Origin: RGIG464 sp045643185
GTDB taxonomy: Bacteria; Myxococcota_A; Bradymonadia; UBA4248
Reading direction: 5' to 3'
Assembly (NCBI GenBank): GCA_045643185.1
Contig: JAZUKH010000133.1
Coordinates: 1-36,122 of the forward strand
Length of the DNA: 36,122 nucleotides
Of this stretch, positions 4,610 to 13,750 are shown piece after piece. A program made the position numbers and the translations under genes. The notes beneath the pieces are model-generated. The model saw only the letters and a program-made list of their open reading frames with translations. It was not told where the DNA came from and ran no database searches. Numbering within the stretch: the first letter of the stretch is position 1; each line of letters begins with the position of its first letter.

Positions 4610-7222
4610 ATGAAAAAGTATGACCTCGTAGATAATGTAGAGAAACTGGAGTTGGCGATCGCGCGCGTTCGTCGGGCACAAAAGGTTTTTGCAACATATC
4701 GTCAGGAACAGGTGGATGCGATCTTTTTGGCAGCAGCAACGGCTGCCAATCGCGCACGCATTCCACTCGCCAAACTTGCCGTCGAGGAGACGGGCATGGG
4801 CGTCGTGGAAGACAAGGTGATCAAGAATCACTTTGCTTCTGAATACATATATAATGCATATCGCAACACGAAAACGTGCGGTGTGCTTGAAGAAGACAAA
4901 GTTGCGGGCATCAAGAAGGTGGCTGAACCGATCGGCGTGATCGGCGCGGTCATTCCGACGACAAATCCGACGTCGACCGCCATTTTTAAGACATTGATCG
5001 CACTCAAAACACGTAATGGCATCATCATCAGCCCGCATCCGCGTGCCAAACGCTCGACGATCGAAGCGGCCAGAGTCGTGCTGGAAGCCGCGATCGAAGC
5101 TGGCGCTCCTGAAGAGATCATCGCCTGGATCGATGTGCCTTCGCTCGACATGACCAATTTGCTCATGCGCGAATCCGACATCATTTTGGCGACCGGTGGA
5201 CCGGGCATGGTCAAAGCTGCGTATTCCAGCGGCAAGCCCGCTTTGGGCGTCGGTGCCGGGAACACGCCCGCCATTATTGACGAAACGGCCAACCTGACGC
5301 TCGCGGTCAACTCGATCATTCATTCCAAAACCTTCGACAACGGCATGATCTGCGCGTCAGAACAGTCTGTCATCGTGCTCAGCTCCGTCTATGACGCCGT
5401 TAAGCGTGAATTCGCGGCACGAGGCTGCCATTTCCTGACGCCGGACCAACTCGATAAAGTGCGCAAGACCATTCTGATCAATGGCGCCCTGAATGCTAAG
5501 ATCGTCGGTCAGAAAGCAACGACCATTGCGGCACTCGCTAAGATCTCAGTGCCTGACAATACCAAGATCCTGATCGGTGAAGTTCAGAGCGTCGCGCTCA
5601 GCGAGGCGTTTGCACACGAAAAACTCTCGCCTGTCCTCGCCATGTATTGCGCAGAAAACATTCAAGATGCGTTTTCGAAGGCAGAGCAACTCGTCGCGGA
5701 TGGCGGCTACGGTCATACCTCGTCGATCTATCTGAATACGTTGACGGAACAGGCCAAACTCGATGAGTTCATGGCACGCATGAAAACGTGTCGTATTCTC
5801 GTCAACACGCCGTCTTCACAGGGGGGCATCGGCGATCTGTACAACTTCAAACTCACGCCGTCTATGACGCTTGGATGCGGTTCATGGGGCGGAAACAGCG
5901 TTTCCGAAAACGTAGGCGTCAAACACTTGATCAATATTAAGACCGTCGCTGAGAGGAGAGAAAATATGCTTTGGTTCCGCGCCCCCCAAAAAGTTTACGT
6001 CAAAAAAGGTTGTCTGCCCGTGGCTCTGTCGGAGCTGAAAGACGTCATGCACAAGAAGAAAGCTTTTATCGTGACCGATAACTTCTTGTATCAGAATGGC
6101 TATGTGAAACCGATCACGTCGAAACTCGATGAATTAGGGATCGAACACGCCTGTTTCTTTGACGTCATGTCTGATCCGACACTTGCCTGTGCGCAGGCTG
6201 GCGTTCAACAGCTGCGTGCTTTTGCGCCGGATGTGATCATTGCACTGGGTGGCGGGTCGGCTATGGATGCTGCCAAGATCATGTGGGTGCTTTACGAACA
6301 TCCGGAAGCCGATTTCATGGACATGGCGATGCGCTTCTGTGACATTCGAAAGCGCATCTACACGTTCCCCAAAATGGGCGAAAAAGCCTACTTTATTGCG
6401 ATACCGACCAGTGCCGGTACGGGTTCGGAAGTCACACCGTTTGCCGTCATCACCGATGAGAAGACGGGCACTAAGTACCCGCTTGCTGACTACGAACTCA
6501 TGCCGAACATGGCGATCGTCGATGCCGATTTCCACATGACGGCACCGCGTGGGTTGACGAGCGCGTCCGGTATTGATGCTGTGACGCATGCACTCGAGGC
6601 TTACGCCTCCATGATGTCGACCGACTACACCGATGCACTCGCCCTGCGTGCGCTCAAGGTCATCTTTGAATACTTGCCCCGTGCCTATAACAACGGCGCC
6701 AATGACCCCGAAGCGCGCGAAAAAATGGCCGACGCGGCCACCATGGCCGGTATGGCTTTTGCCAATGCGTTTTTGGGTGTCTGCCATTCGATGGCGCACA
6801 AACTTGGTGCCTTCCATCACATCGCCCATGGCGTCGCAAATGCGCTCATGATTGACGAAGTGTTGCGCTTCAACGCCGAAGAAGTTCCAACCAAGATGGG
6901 CACGTTCCCCAAATATGATCATCCTCACACGTTGGCGCGTTACGCCGAGATAGCCGATAGTCTCAACCTGGGCGGCTCGACCGATGCTGAAAAACTCGAT
7001 CGACTCATCAACGCCATCGACGACCTAAAAAACAAAATCGGTATCAAGCCGACCATCCGCGACTATGTGCCCGATGAAGCCGATTTCCTCGCTCGTCTCG
7101 ACGATATGACCGAACAGGCTTTTGATGACCAGTGCACGGGCGCTAATCCGCGTTATCCGCTCATGAGCGAGATCAAACAGATGTATCTCAACGCCTATTA
7201 CGGCACGACCGTCAAAGTTTAA
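4610..7222 (+). CDS. adhE: bifunctional acetaldehyde-CoA/alcohol dehydrogenase, 870 aa
   Basis: AdhE reduces acetyl-CoA to acetaldehyde and then ethanol with two NADH, disposing of electrons in fermentation; it acts in the cytoplasm and usually assembles into spirosomes. Residues 1-440 form the CoA-acylating aldehyde dehydrogenase: GVGAGNTP nucleotide-binding motif and catalytic Cys248 in NGMICASEQ. Residues 450-870 form the iron-dependent alcohol dehydrogenase: GGGSAMDAAK near 547 and metal ligands Asp656, His660, His726 and His740, matching E. coli Asp653, His657, His723 and His737. The length is close to the 891 aa of E. coli. Start 4610 is chosen because GGAGG (4600-4604) sits five bases upstream; GTG 4562 and ATG 4598 are in frame but lack one. 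It forms an operon with the kinase gene 12 bases downstream. Confidence 0.97.
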   Translation: MKKYDLVDNVEKLELAIARVRRAQKVFATYRQEQVDAIFLAAATAANRARIPLAKLAVEETGMGVVEDKVIKNHFASEYIYNAYRNTKTCGVLEEDKVAGIKKVAEPIGVIGAVIPTTNPTSTAIFKTLIALKTRNGIIISPHPRAKRSTIEAARVVLEAAIEAGAPEEIIAWIDVPSLDMTNLLMRESDIILATGGPGMVKAAYSSGKPALGVGAGNTPAIIDETANLTLAVNSIIHSKTFDNGMICASEQSVIVLSSVYDAVKREFAARGCHFLTPDQLDKVRKTILINGALNAKIVGQKATTIAALAKISVPDNTKILIGEVQSVALSEAFAHEKLSPVLAMYCAENIQDAFSKAEQLVADGGYGHTSSIYLNTLTEQAKLDEFMARMKTCRILVNTPSSQGGIGDLYNFKLTPSMTLGCGSWGGNSVSENVGVKHLINIKTVAERRENMLWFRAPQKVYVKKGCLPVALSELKDVMHKKKAFIVTDNFLYQNGYVKPITSKLDELGIEHACFFDVMSDPTLACAQAGVQQLRAFAPDVIIALGGGSAMDAAKIMWVLYEHPEADFMDMAMRFCDIRKRIYTFPKMGEKAYFIAIPTSAGTGSEVTPFAVITDEKTGTKYPLADYELMPNMAIVDADFHMTAPRGLTSASGIDAVTHALEAYASMMSTDYTDALALRALKVIFEYLPRAYNNGANDPEAREKMADAATMAGMAFANAFLGVCHSMAHKLGAFHHIAHGVANALMIDEVLRFNAEEVPTKMGTFPKYDHPHTLARYAEIADSLNLGGSTDAEKLDRLINAIDDLKNKIGIKPTIRDYVPDEADFLARLDDMTEQAFDDQCTGANPRYPLMSEIKQMYLNAYYGTTVKV

Positions 7223-7234
7223 GGAGGTTCCATA

Positions 7235-7984
7235 ATGATATTAGATCACGTTGTTGCTGTAAGAAACAAAAAGACCATCTATCGGGACGGGCATCGGTGC
7301 ATCAAGTTGTTTAACGCAGGCTATTCCAAAGCCGATGTGTTGAATGAAGCGCTCAACCAGGCTCGCGTCGAAGACATTGGTTTGAACGTGCCGCGCGTGC
7401 TCGAAGTTGCCACCTACGAAGGTAAGTGGGCCATCATCTCGGAATTTATTGAAGGGACCACGCTTGCCGAGCTCATGGCCAAAAATCCCGGTCAAACAGA
7501 GGCTTATCTTGAGCAATTCGTCGATATTCAATGCGAAGTGCTCGAAAAGACCTGTCCGTTACTGAATGAATTGAAGATCAAAATGAATCGCAAGATCTCG
7601 CAGGCTGACATTGACTCGACGGCTCGATACGAGCTTCACACGCGCCTGAACAGCATGCCGGATCACAATCATGTGTGTCATGGCGACTTCAATCCGTCGA
7701 ATGTCATCATTGCGAACGATGGCTCGCACTATGTCATTGACTGGTCACACGTGACGCAGGGTAACGCCTCGGCCGATGCCGCGCGCACTTACCTGCTCTT
7801 TTGTCTAAGAGGCGATGTCGATGTGGCCGAGAACTATCTTGACTTGTTTTGCACAAAAATGCAGACGGACAGGACCTACGTCCAAAAATGGATGCCGATC
7901 GTGGCTGCGTCGCAATCCGTCAAGGGCAATGCCAACGAACGCGACTTTTTGCTTTCGTGGACCAACGTCGTGGAATACGAATAA
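7235..7984 (+). CDS. aminoglycoside phosphotransferase/choline kinase-like protein, 249 aa
   Basis: The fold is the APH/choline-kinase type: a short N-lobe, then the catalytic loop HGDFNPSN (149-156, Asp151 as base) and the metal-binding IDW (168-170, Asp169 in place of DFG). It follows adhE by 12 bases with AAGGAGG at the junction, so it is cotranscribed and strongly translated. Family members phosphorylate small alcohols, amino sugars or antibiotics; none of the motifs fixes the substrate here. The protein is cytoplasmic and near the usual length for compact members of this superfamily. Its link to adhE suggests a housekeeping metabolic or regulatory role over drug resistance, but that is inference. 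Confidence 0.85.
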   Translation: MILDHVVAVRNKKTIYRDGHRCIKLFNAGYSKADVLNEALNQARVEDIGLNVPRVLEVATYEGKWAIISEFIEGTTLAELMAKNPGQTEAYLEQFVDIQCEVLEKTCPLLNELKIKMNRKISQADIDSTARYELHTRLNSMPDHNHVCHGDFNPSNVIIANDGSHYVIDWSHVTQGNASADAARTYLLFCLRGDVDVAENYLDLFCTKMQTDRTYVQKWMPIVAASQSVKGNANERDFLLSWTNVVEYE

Positions 7985-7995
7985 CACGTGGTGAC

Positions 7996-8021
7996 GCCGT
8001 GCCACAGGTTTGTGGCACGGC
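7996..8021. terminator. hairpin between convergent genes
   Basis: GCCGTGCCACA pairs perfectly with TGTGGCACGGC across a GGTT loop, between the stop codons of the kinase gene (plus) and the AsmA-GT51 gene (minus). No T-run follows directly on either strand, so it may be a weak bidirectional terminator or a 3' stabilising hairpin. Confidence 0.6.
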
Positions 8022-8027
8022 AGCGCG

Positions 8028-10817
8028 CTACTGGTTTTTCTCGCGTTCTTCCAAACGTTTGGCGCGAGCCTGGTCGTTCAAAAACTCGGTGAAATTTCGC
8101 AGCCAGACGTTGCGGAAATCGCCGGGTTTATCGGGGGATGGGTAGACGAACTGGGGAACCCAAGGATAGGCCGCGAGAACTTCGGCGGCAGTAATGTAGC
8201 CGTTTTCCGAGAGGGTCTTCATGATGTATTTCATGCGTTTTGGCCACCAACCCGCAGTCGGAAAACCGGATTTGTAAAAACGACCGCCTTGGGATGGCTT
8301 GATCTTGAGGGACGCGAGGTAGGCGCCTTCGAGCGGTGTGAGTTCCTGCGGCGTTTTGTCAAAATAGAACTTGGCTGCCTGCGTAATGCCGTAGACATCG
8401 GGTCCAAACTCGATCATGTTGATGTAAAGTTCCATAATTCTGGATTTTGGGACGACATTTTCCATGCGCCAAGCGACGAAAGCCTCTTCGAGTTTACGGG
8501 CGAGGTTTTTGTTACGCACCAGAAACAAGTTTTTGGTGAGTTGCTGGGAGATCGTGGAGCCGCCGTAGACGTATTGGCGCTGGTTGAGGTTGAGTCGCAA
8601 AGCGCGTTCAATGAAGGAAATGCGCAGCGGCCCGTGGTCAAAAAAGCGTTTGTCTTCGGTCAGGAACATGGCTGCGCGCACGTATGGCGGAATATCATTC
8701 AACGGTGTCCAATTGCTGGTGCCCGGACCGACTTGGATCTCGTCGGTAAAATACGTGTAGTTGGTCGTGAAAACGTAGTGTGGATCGTTGATCTCTTCGG
8801 GGTGATGCGGCTCAACGACGGTCGGATAGCATTTGCCTTCGAACCCTGTTTCTTTGAGAGACGAAGTGAGTGGATCTTTCCACGGGATCTTGCCCGTCAA
8901 TTTGGGTGAAAACGTCGAGCCTGCGATCTGCAGATCGGTGATGGTCGGCAACAGACCCGGTGGGATCGCTTTGGGCAGGTCACTGCAGGGAACGTCTTTT
9001 GCGCCGAATTCGAACTCAATGACGGGGTTGCTGCGCACGTTGGAGACGTGAATAAAGCCGTTGGCCGTGATCGGTCCGCTCGTGACCGAGAGAGGTTCAA
9101 TGATGATCTTGTCGTCGGCGAACGCGTAGCTCACATTAAGACTGGCTGCGGCATTGATGTCATGAACGACGTTTGGACTGACTTTTTCGTGGAAGAAGGC
9201 GAATTGCTTGAAGTCAACGTCGCCATTGATTTTGAAGTTGTCTTCGCTGATCGAGAGCATGAGCGCGCCCGAAAATGTGCCATCGCTTTTTTCGGGGATG
9301 GGCATGTTGAGGAGCTTGAGAAAGTCGACGGCCTGCAACTCGTCGATGTTGAGCGAGAGCGTTGGAAAGACAGAATCGCCTTCGTAGGTCACTTCAAAAC
9401 GGGCTTTGGCGTTGTGGATATTGAATTCGAGCTTGAATTTTTGGTCGTCTTTAAAGAGTTCAGCGGTGTTGAACGAGACGGCTTCGAAGGCGAATTTTGA
9501 GTCTTTGCCTGAAAATTCGATGCGACCGTTCTGGATATCGATGGCGGGTGCGGACATGATGTGTTTTTGGAACTTTTTGAAGCCATCGTGTACGGCTTGG
9601 AGCGTTTCGGCCGAGATCGGATTTTTTCTGATCTTTGGTTTTGCTTTTTTGACGTCTTCTCTTCGCACGGAGAGTTTTGGTGCTTCGCCGAAGATGGAAC
9701 CGGCATCCTGTTTCCAGAAGTGAACGAGTGTGCCAAAGATCGGGTGTTCCTGAGCGGCTTTGGATTCGACGACCTTATCGATATCGACGTGGAGTTTTGG
9801 GGTAACGATGGTGATGGCATCGAGTTTTGGTTTTGTGGTGAAATCGTGTGCCGTCGCGGTGAGTCGTTCAAAGCTGACGGTGCCGATCGAAGCGAGGTCT
9901 GGCATGATGAGCGAGACCTCGGCGAGCGCTGCGACAAGCTTGTTATGGCTTACACTGGCGTCGATCTGTGCGACATGGGCTTCCATGACCTGGTCTTTAT
10001 GGACATAACCGAGAGCGAGCGGTGGCTCGGCTTCAAACGAGACGTCGAGGATAGCGCCGTCGTTCAGCGGATGCGCGGTTTTGACGGCGGGTAGGGCGTC
10101 GGCGACCTTGTTGGCGAGTTCTTCGTCGGCGAAGAACTCGACGAATTTGCCTGTGGCGTCACGGGTTTTGTGATCGAGCAGGGCATGCAGGTCGAGGGTG
10201 GCGTGCATGGTGAAGTTGGGCATGTTTTGGATGGCGACAGGCGCGTTTGAGAGGTCGACGCCCGTCGAGAACGTCATGCTGGTCTGCACGAGTCCGTCGT
10301 GTAGCTGCGTTTCAAAGTTGTTTGAGCGCATGGAAAGCTGTTTTCCAGGCTCACCGAGTTTGAGGGCGAGCGACTGGATAGAGAGCGAGGCGTTTGTGGC
10401 GAGGAGCTTGGCGACGAGCGATGGCTTGTCGGGCGCTTTTTCGAAGGTCTCGGGCTTTTCGCGCAGTGATTTGACGGTTTTGAGCGCGTTCCATGCGAGA
10501 AAACCGTCGACCGACCCAACTTGGAAGGTCAAATTTGGTGTGTCGGTGAACCAGGTGAGGACGCCGTCGGTCAAACACGCGTCGTGAATGTTCAGGTGCG
10601 TGTTGTCTGGTCCTTCCATGGTGATGTCATCAAAACAGGTCGGTCCAGCGAAGGCGCCGCGTGTTTGTGCGTCGAGCGTGAAGCCCCATTGAGCGGCTTC
10701 ACGGGCTAGTTTGTCAGAAACCTTTTGTGTGGCGACGTGGTAGGTGACGAGGTAGGCACCCAGTATCACGATGAGCAGTGTGATAGCGATGATGACAATT
10801 TTGAGGGGACGAGACAT
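8028..10817 (-). CDS. AsmA-like domain fused to GT51 peptidoglycan transglycosylase, 929 aa
   Basis: The N-terminus is a cytoplasmic stub with one membrane helix (about 6-27), so the rest faces the periplasm. Residues about 30-680 have the alternating beta-strand character of AsmA/TamB-like proteins. The C-terminal 690-890 region is a GT51 transglycosylase: EDKRFFDH with catalytic Glu721, then GGSTISQQLTKN, RKLEEAFVAWRME and RIMELYINMIEFG. GT51 enzymes polymerise lipid II into glycan strands. No transpeptidase domain follows, so it corresponds to a monofunctional MtgA-type enzyme with a large added periplasmic region. The gene stands alone, behind a repeat element. The AsmA assignment rests on pattern only; the GT51 assignment is firm. 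Confidence 0.88.
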   Translation of the reverse strand: MSRPLKIVIIAITLLIVILGAYLVTYHVATQKVSDKLAREAAQWGFTLDAQTRGAFAGPTCFDDITMEGPDNTHLNIHDACLTDGVLTWFTDTPNLTFQVGSVDGFLAWNALKTVKSLREKPETFEKAPDKPSLVAKLLATNASLSIQSLALKLGEPGKQLSMRSNNFETQLHDGLVQTSMTFSTGVDLSNAPVAIQNMPNFTMHATLDLHALLDHKTRDATGKFVEFFADEELANKVADALPAVKTAHPLNDGAILDVSFEAEPPLALGYVHKDQVMEAHVAQIDASVSHNKLVAALAEVSLIMPDLASIGTVSFERLTATAHDFTTKPKLDAITIVTPKLHVDIDKVVESKAAQEHPIFGTLVHFWKQDAGSIFGEAPKLSVRREDVKKAKPKIRKNPISAETLQAVHDGFKKFQKHIMSAPAIDIQNGRIEFSGKDSKFAFEAVSFNTAELFKDDQKFKLEFNIHNAKARFEVTYEGDSVFPTLSLNIDELQAVDFLKLLNMPIPEKSDGTFSGALMLSISEDNFKINGDVDFKQFAFFHEKVSPNVVHDINAAASLNVSYAFADDKIIIEPLSVTSGPITANGFIHVSNVRSNPVIEFEFGAKDVPCSDLPKAIPPGLLPTITDLQIAGSTFSPKLTGKIPWKDPLTSSLKETGFEGKCYPTVVEPHHPEEINDPHYVFTTNYTYFTDEIQVGPGTSNWTPLNDIPPYVRAAMFLTEDKRFFDHGPLRISFIERALRLNLNQRQYVYGGSTISQQLTKNLFLVRNKNLARKLEEAFVAWRMENVVPKSRIMELYINMIEFGPDVYGITQAAKFYFDKTPQELTPLEGAYLASLKIKPSQGGRFYKSGFPTAGWWPKRMKYIMKTLSENGYITAAEVLAAYPWVPQFVYPSPDKPGDFRNVWLRNFTEFLNDQARAKRLEEREKNQ

Positions 10818-10871
10818 GGTTCAGCGTAAACAGTCTTGGTTTTGAGCGTGTCGTCTGTGGGGCGCGCCGCA

Positions 10872-10945
10872 GGCGAGAAGGGGTAGCGGCGTATATCCCC
10901 ATCGAGGATGGGGATATAGCCGCGTAGGGGGAGACTTCCCCCTTC
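10872..10945. repeat. bulged-hairpin repeat, copy 1
   Basis: Outer stem GCGGC (10886-10890) with GCCGC (10919-10923), one unpaired G at 10891, inner stem TATATCCCCATC (10892-10903) with GATGGGGATATA (10907-10918), and loop GAG. GTAG stands at the foot (10883-10886). A second small hairpin, GGGGGA/TTCCCCC, adjoins at 10928-10942. It lies just 3' of the acetyltransferase gene and 5' of the AsmA-GT51 gene. Confidence 0.85.
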
Positions 10946-10968
10946 CAAATACTAGCTAGAAGCGTTGA

Positions 10969-11517
10969 TCAGGCTTTTAGGGCGTCGTTGATTTTACGTT
11001 TGAAAGTGACGGCCGTGATGGGACGGCCATTTGCGTCGAGTTTTGACCATGTGTTGGTGCGTTCATATTCGCATTTGACGAGGCATCGGAGCGCGGGGAC
11101 GTTGTTGTCGGTGAGTGAGACCGAGATGGTCTCGACGGCAGGGTGGAGTTCGCGCAAAAAAGCGGGCATGGCGCGCGCGAGAACGTGTGTGGCGATGCCT
11201 TTTCGGTGCATGCTTTCGTGGACGAGGAACATGGCGATGCTGGCGGTTTTGTAGTTTGGGAATCCGACGAAGAGGTCGAAAGCCGCGACGGGCGAGCCGT
11301 TTTGGAGGACGAGCATATATTTTTTGAAGACGCGCGAGCCTTCGACTTTTGGTGGTTCGGCGTTCAGACAGCGTTCGGCGAGTCCGGTGGGCTGTGTGAA
11401 CACGATCGAGGTGTGGTAATAGGCGTTGTGATTCAGGATGTCCTGGACGAGACGCACGTTTTCGGCATCGACCGAGATAAAATCCAGGTCGTCATGATGA
11501 TAGGTAATGTTTGACAT
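10969..11517 (-). CDS. GNAT-family N-acetyltransferase, 182 aa
   Basis: The acetyl-CoA binding motif A is visible as HRKGIATHVLARAM after a beta-strand ending FLVHES, and the downstream strand-loop-helix holds a conserved Asn (LTDNNVPALRCLVKCEYER), as in GNAT enzymes. Such proteins move acetyl from acetyl-CoA to amines; the substrate cannot be told. The start is supported by AAAGGAGG just upstream. It is divergent from the outer-membrane barrel gene, with about 180 bases between their starts, and ends beside repeat copy 1. Cytoplasmic, of normal length. Confidence 0.85.
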   Translation of the reverse strand: MSNITYHHDDLDFISVDAENVRLVQDILNHNAYYHTSIVFTQPTGLAERCLNAEPPKVEGSRVFKKYMLVLQNGSPVAAFDLFVGFPNYKTASIAMFLVHESMHRKGIATHVLARAMPAFLRELHPAVETISVSLTDNNVPALRCLVKCEYERTNTWSKLDANGRPITAVTFKRKINDALKA

Positions 11518-11598
11518 GTTGAACCTCCTTTGAGTCGTTTCAAACGGAGTTTGGTTATCACCAGTGGCTTGGAATGTCGAGTGTTAAGGGGCGAAAAC

Positions 11599-11627
11599 TT
11601 GACTAGAAATTGGAGGAGTGTTAGAAA
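11599..11627 (+). promoter_or_regulatory. sigma70-type promoter of the outer-membrane barrel gene
   Basis: TTGACT (11599-11604), a 17-bp spacer, then TAGAAA (11622-11627). Initiation near 11634 would leave a leader of about 65 bases before the ATG at 11699. The -35 box is 5/6 and the -10 box 4/6 matched to consensus. Confidence 0.5.
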
Positions 11628-11698
11628 ACATTGGTTCTTTTGACTTTACGGTCACCTGTGCGACTGGTGGGTCATTCCACAGACAAAGAGTGTATATT

Positions 11699-12586
11699 AT
11701 GAAACATACGATGAGCTTGATGCGTCATGTCCGTCATGGTCTTTTGACGCTTGCCAGTGTTTTTTTGCTTTCGACGAATGCGTATGCGGGCGGCAGTGAT
11801 TTTGATCTTGCGCGTCTGTGTTCGGCGTCGGGTTGCGGCGAAGACACATCGGTTCAGAATTTTAAGGACCTGGCACGCACATACGGTGCGCTTTTTGCGC
11901 CGATGCACCTGAATCCTGCTTCGACGGTCGGTCAGGCGGGCTTTGAGATCGCGGTGAGCTCGAAAATGAGTTTTGCGACAGACAAAGCGGCGTTTTGGGG
12001 TGCGATCAACAGCAACGAGAACAAGACGGCCGATGCGGACGGCAAATACGATGCGCCGGATGTTTTCGCGACGCTTGATCTCTCGATGCGTAAGGGTCTG
12101 CCCTTCAGCCTCGAGTTGGAAGGCGATGTGAACTGGCTGGCGAACAGCTCAATGTTTTATGTTGGTGCCGGGCTCCGTTGGGCCATCACCGAAGGCTGGT
12201 GGTTCCTGCCTGACATCAGTGTTCGTGGCCATGTCGGCACGATCGTGGGTGAATCTGACATCAGCATGGTCAACGTGAATGTCGATGCGGCGATTTCGTA
12301 CACGTGGGGACTTGGCGGTATCGCGAGCATCACGCCGTATGCGGGTTATAGCGCGCTCATCAACATTTCTTCGAGCCATCCGATCATCATTTATGTGCCG
12401 TCGACCGATTCGTCGGGCAAGAAAACGGTTGAAGCTGTGGAGCAGGTCTTTAACCGCTCGACGCAGTTTGTGAATCGCGGCTTCGTTGGCCTTCAGCTCA
12501 AGGGCGAGGCTTTCGTTTTTGACGTTGCTGGTGAATTCGGTAAGGATGTGAAGAGCGTCGGCCTCAAAATCGGTGCGCTTTTCTAA
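11699..12586 (+). CDS. probable outer-membrane beta-barrel protein, 295 aa
   Basis: A signal peptide is clear: MKHTMSLMRHVRHG, a hydrophobic stretch, then a cut after TNAYA at about residue 30. The mature part alternates hydrophobic and polar residues, with aromatic girdle positions and repeated strand-like segments that begin with Gly-rich turns. It closes with VGLKIGALF, ending in Phe as outer-membrane barrel proteins do. The start at ATG 11699 is preferred because AAGAG lies eight bases upstream and the signal peptide follows at once; the in-frame GTG at 11618 has a Shine-Dalgarno only two bases away and would bury the signal peptide. No family was recognised. The gene has its own promoter and a strong shared terminator. 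Confidence 0.75.
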   Translation: MKHTMSLMRHVRHGLLTLASVFLLSTNAYAGGSDFDLARLCSASGCGEDTSVQNFKDLARTYGALFAPMHLNPASTVGQAGFEIAVSSKMSFATDKAAFWGAINSNENKTADADGKYDAPDVFATLDLSMRKGLPFSLELEGDVNWLANSSMFYVGAGLRWAITEGWWFLPDISVRGHVGTIVGESDISMVNVNVDAAISYTWGLGGIASITPYAGYSALINISSSHPIIIYVPSTDSSGKKTVEAVEQVFNRSTQFVNRGFVGLQLKGEAFVFDVAGEFGKDVKSVGLKIGALF

Positions 12587-12608
12587 ACCCGGCTATGATC
12601 TGAACAAC

Positions 12609-12645
12609 AAAAAAAGCCCGAACCGTTTGGTTCGGGCTTTTTTTT
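12609..12645. terminator. bidirectional rho-independent terminator
   Basis: Stem GCCCGAACC (12616-12624) and GGTTCGGGC (12629-12637) with loop GTTT, flanked by A7 on the left and T8 on the right. It therefore works for the barrel gene on the plus strand and for trmB on the minus strand. Confidence 0.95.
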
Positions 12646-12682
12646 GTGGCGTGAATATCGAGGTGTTTGCGAATAAACGCTA

Positions 12683-13339
12683 TTAGAGCTTTCGGACCGC
12701 GAGGGTGTCGTAAGGCACGTCGTTTTCGATGCAGTGGTTTTCGCGGTTGGTCAGATCCCATTTGTCTGAGTTTGGAATCTGGTCATTGGGAATGAACGCG
12801 TAGCGCTTGTCTTCGGTGAGGGCGTCGCGAACGGTCTCGTAATAGGGACGCACGTCGGTTTTGACGACGACCATGCCGCCCTGTTTGAGGAAGGTGTGTG
12901 CCATATTAAAGAACTCGTCGTTGAGCAGTCGTCGGTTGGCATGTCGCTTTTTCCACCACGGATCGGGAAAGAGGACGTAGATGGCGTCGATCGAACCGGG
13001 TTCAAAGAGGACCGGGATCGCGAGGCGCGCGTCGGCGTTGATGCATTTGCAATTGGTATCGCCTTCTCGCTCGATGCGTTTGACGAATCGGTTGACGAGT
13101 GAAGATTTGAGCTCGATGCCAAGGAAGTTCATGTCACGACGTCCGCGTGCGAGCCCGAGCAGAAAACGCCCGTAATTTGAGCCGATTTCGACTTCGATGG
13201 GGTTGGCGAGTGGGTTCTGTTGTTTCCAGGCGAGGATGTTATCGATCTCGTCTGAGCGATACATGAAGACTTCGTCGGGGATATAGGGCCCAAAAGGTTG
13301 TTTTTTGAGTTCTTCCCAGTTTGGATTTTTGGGTGTCAT
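12683..13339 (-). CDS. trmB: tRNA (guanine-N7-)-methyltransferase, 218 aa
   Basis: TrmB makes m7G46 in tRNA from S-adenosylmethionine. The SAM-binding motif is VEIGSNYGRFLLGLA (about 48-62; GxGxG-like with Ser and Asn), followed by FLGIELKSS. The family signature FPDPWWKKRHANRRL, which holds the catalytic and tRNA-contacting residues, is intact. The length is typical. The gene is last in a minus-strand set, recJ - 117-aa membrane protein - trmB (52-base gap upstream), and ends at the bidirectional terminator. Cytoplasmic. The call is secure from the PDPWxKKRHxxRR signature. Confidence 0.96.
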   Translation of the reverse strand: MTPKNPNWEELKKQPFGPYIPDEVFMYRSDEIDNILAWKQQNPLANPIEVEIGSNYGRFLLGLARGRRDMNFLGIELKSSLVNRFVKRIEREGDTNCKCINADARLAIPVLFEPGSIDAIYVLFPDPWWKKRHANRRLLNDEFFNMAHTFLKQGGMVVVKTDVRPYYETVRDALTEDKRYAFIPNDQIPNSDKWDLTNRENHCIENDVPYDTLAVRKL

Positions 13340-13391
13340 GTTTTTTGGCCTTTGATGGTGTGAAGGCGCGCGACATCATGGGCGCGCAGAG

Positions 13392-13745
13392 CTAACGATT
13401 GGCGATGATGCCGAGCATGTCCTGAGCGGCGGCCTGGTTTGTTTTGAGGATCACGGTGCCTGGACGGAGCGTCTGATTTTGATCTGGCTGGTTCGTCGGC
13501 GCGGCCGCCTGCTGCGCTGCGGCTGGCTGGTCCGGGGCAATTAGCGGCGCCGCCGCTGCGTTCGCGGCGTTTGGTTGAGCTGGCGCATCCACGGTCGGCT
13601 CGTCAGGCACAAAAATTTTAGCGACTTTTTCGCTGAACGAGTGACCGAAAAAGAGGATGCAGAACAGGACGATGCACATGATCACGATCGTCGAGATCTT
13701 TGACTGAGATTTTTCGCCCTGGGCGTAGAGACTACGTTTTCGCAT
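13392..13745 (-). CDS. small single-pass membrane protein with Ala/Pro/Gln-rich tail, 117 aa
   Basis: A basic N-terminus (MRKRSLYAQGEKSQSK) leads into one membrane helix at about 18-35, which by the positive-inside rule places the rest in the periplasm. The tail is low-complexity Ala/Pro/Gln, then a short C-terminal segment (LRPGTVILKTNQAAAQD) that looks ordered. No domain was recognised. It begins five bases after the recJ stop, so it is translationally coupled to recJ, and precedes trmB. Low-complexity Pro/Ala linkers often span periplasm or wall. Confidence 0.7.
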   Translation of the reverse strand: MRKRSLYAQGEKSQSKISTIVIMCIVLFCILFFGHSFSEKVAKIFVPDEPTVDAPAQPNAANAAAAPLIAPDQPAAAQQAAAPTNQPDQNQTLRPGTVILKTNQAAAQDMLGIIANR

Positions 13746-13750
13746 ATTGA

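Noticed and set aside
8010..8909. 299-aa plus-strand frame opposite the AsmA-GT51 gene
   Set aside because: The minus strand carries intact GT51 catalytic motifs; the antisense frame is a product of codon bias.
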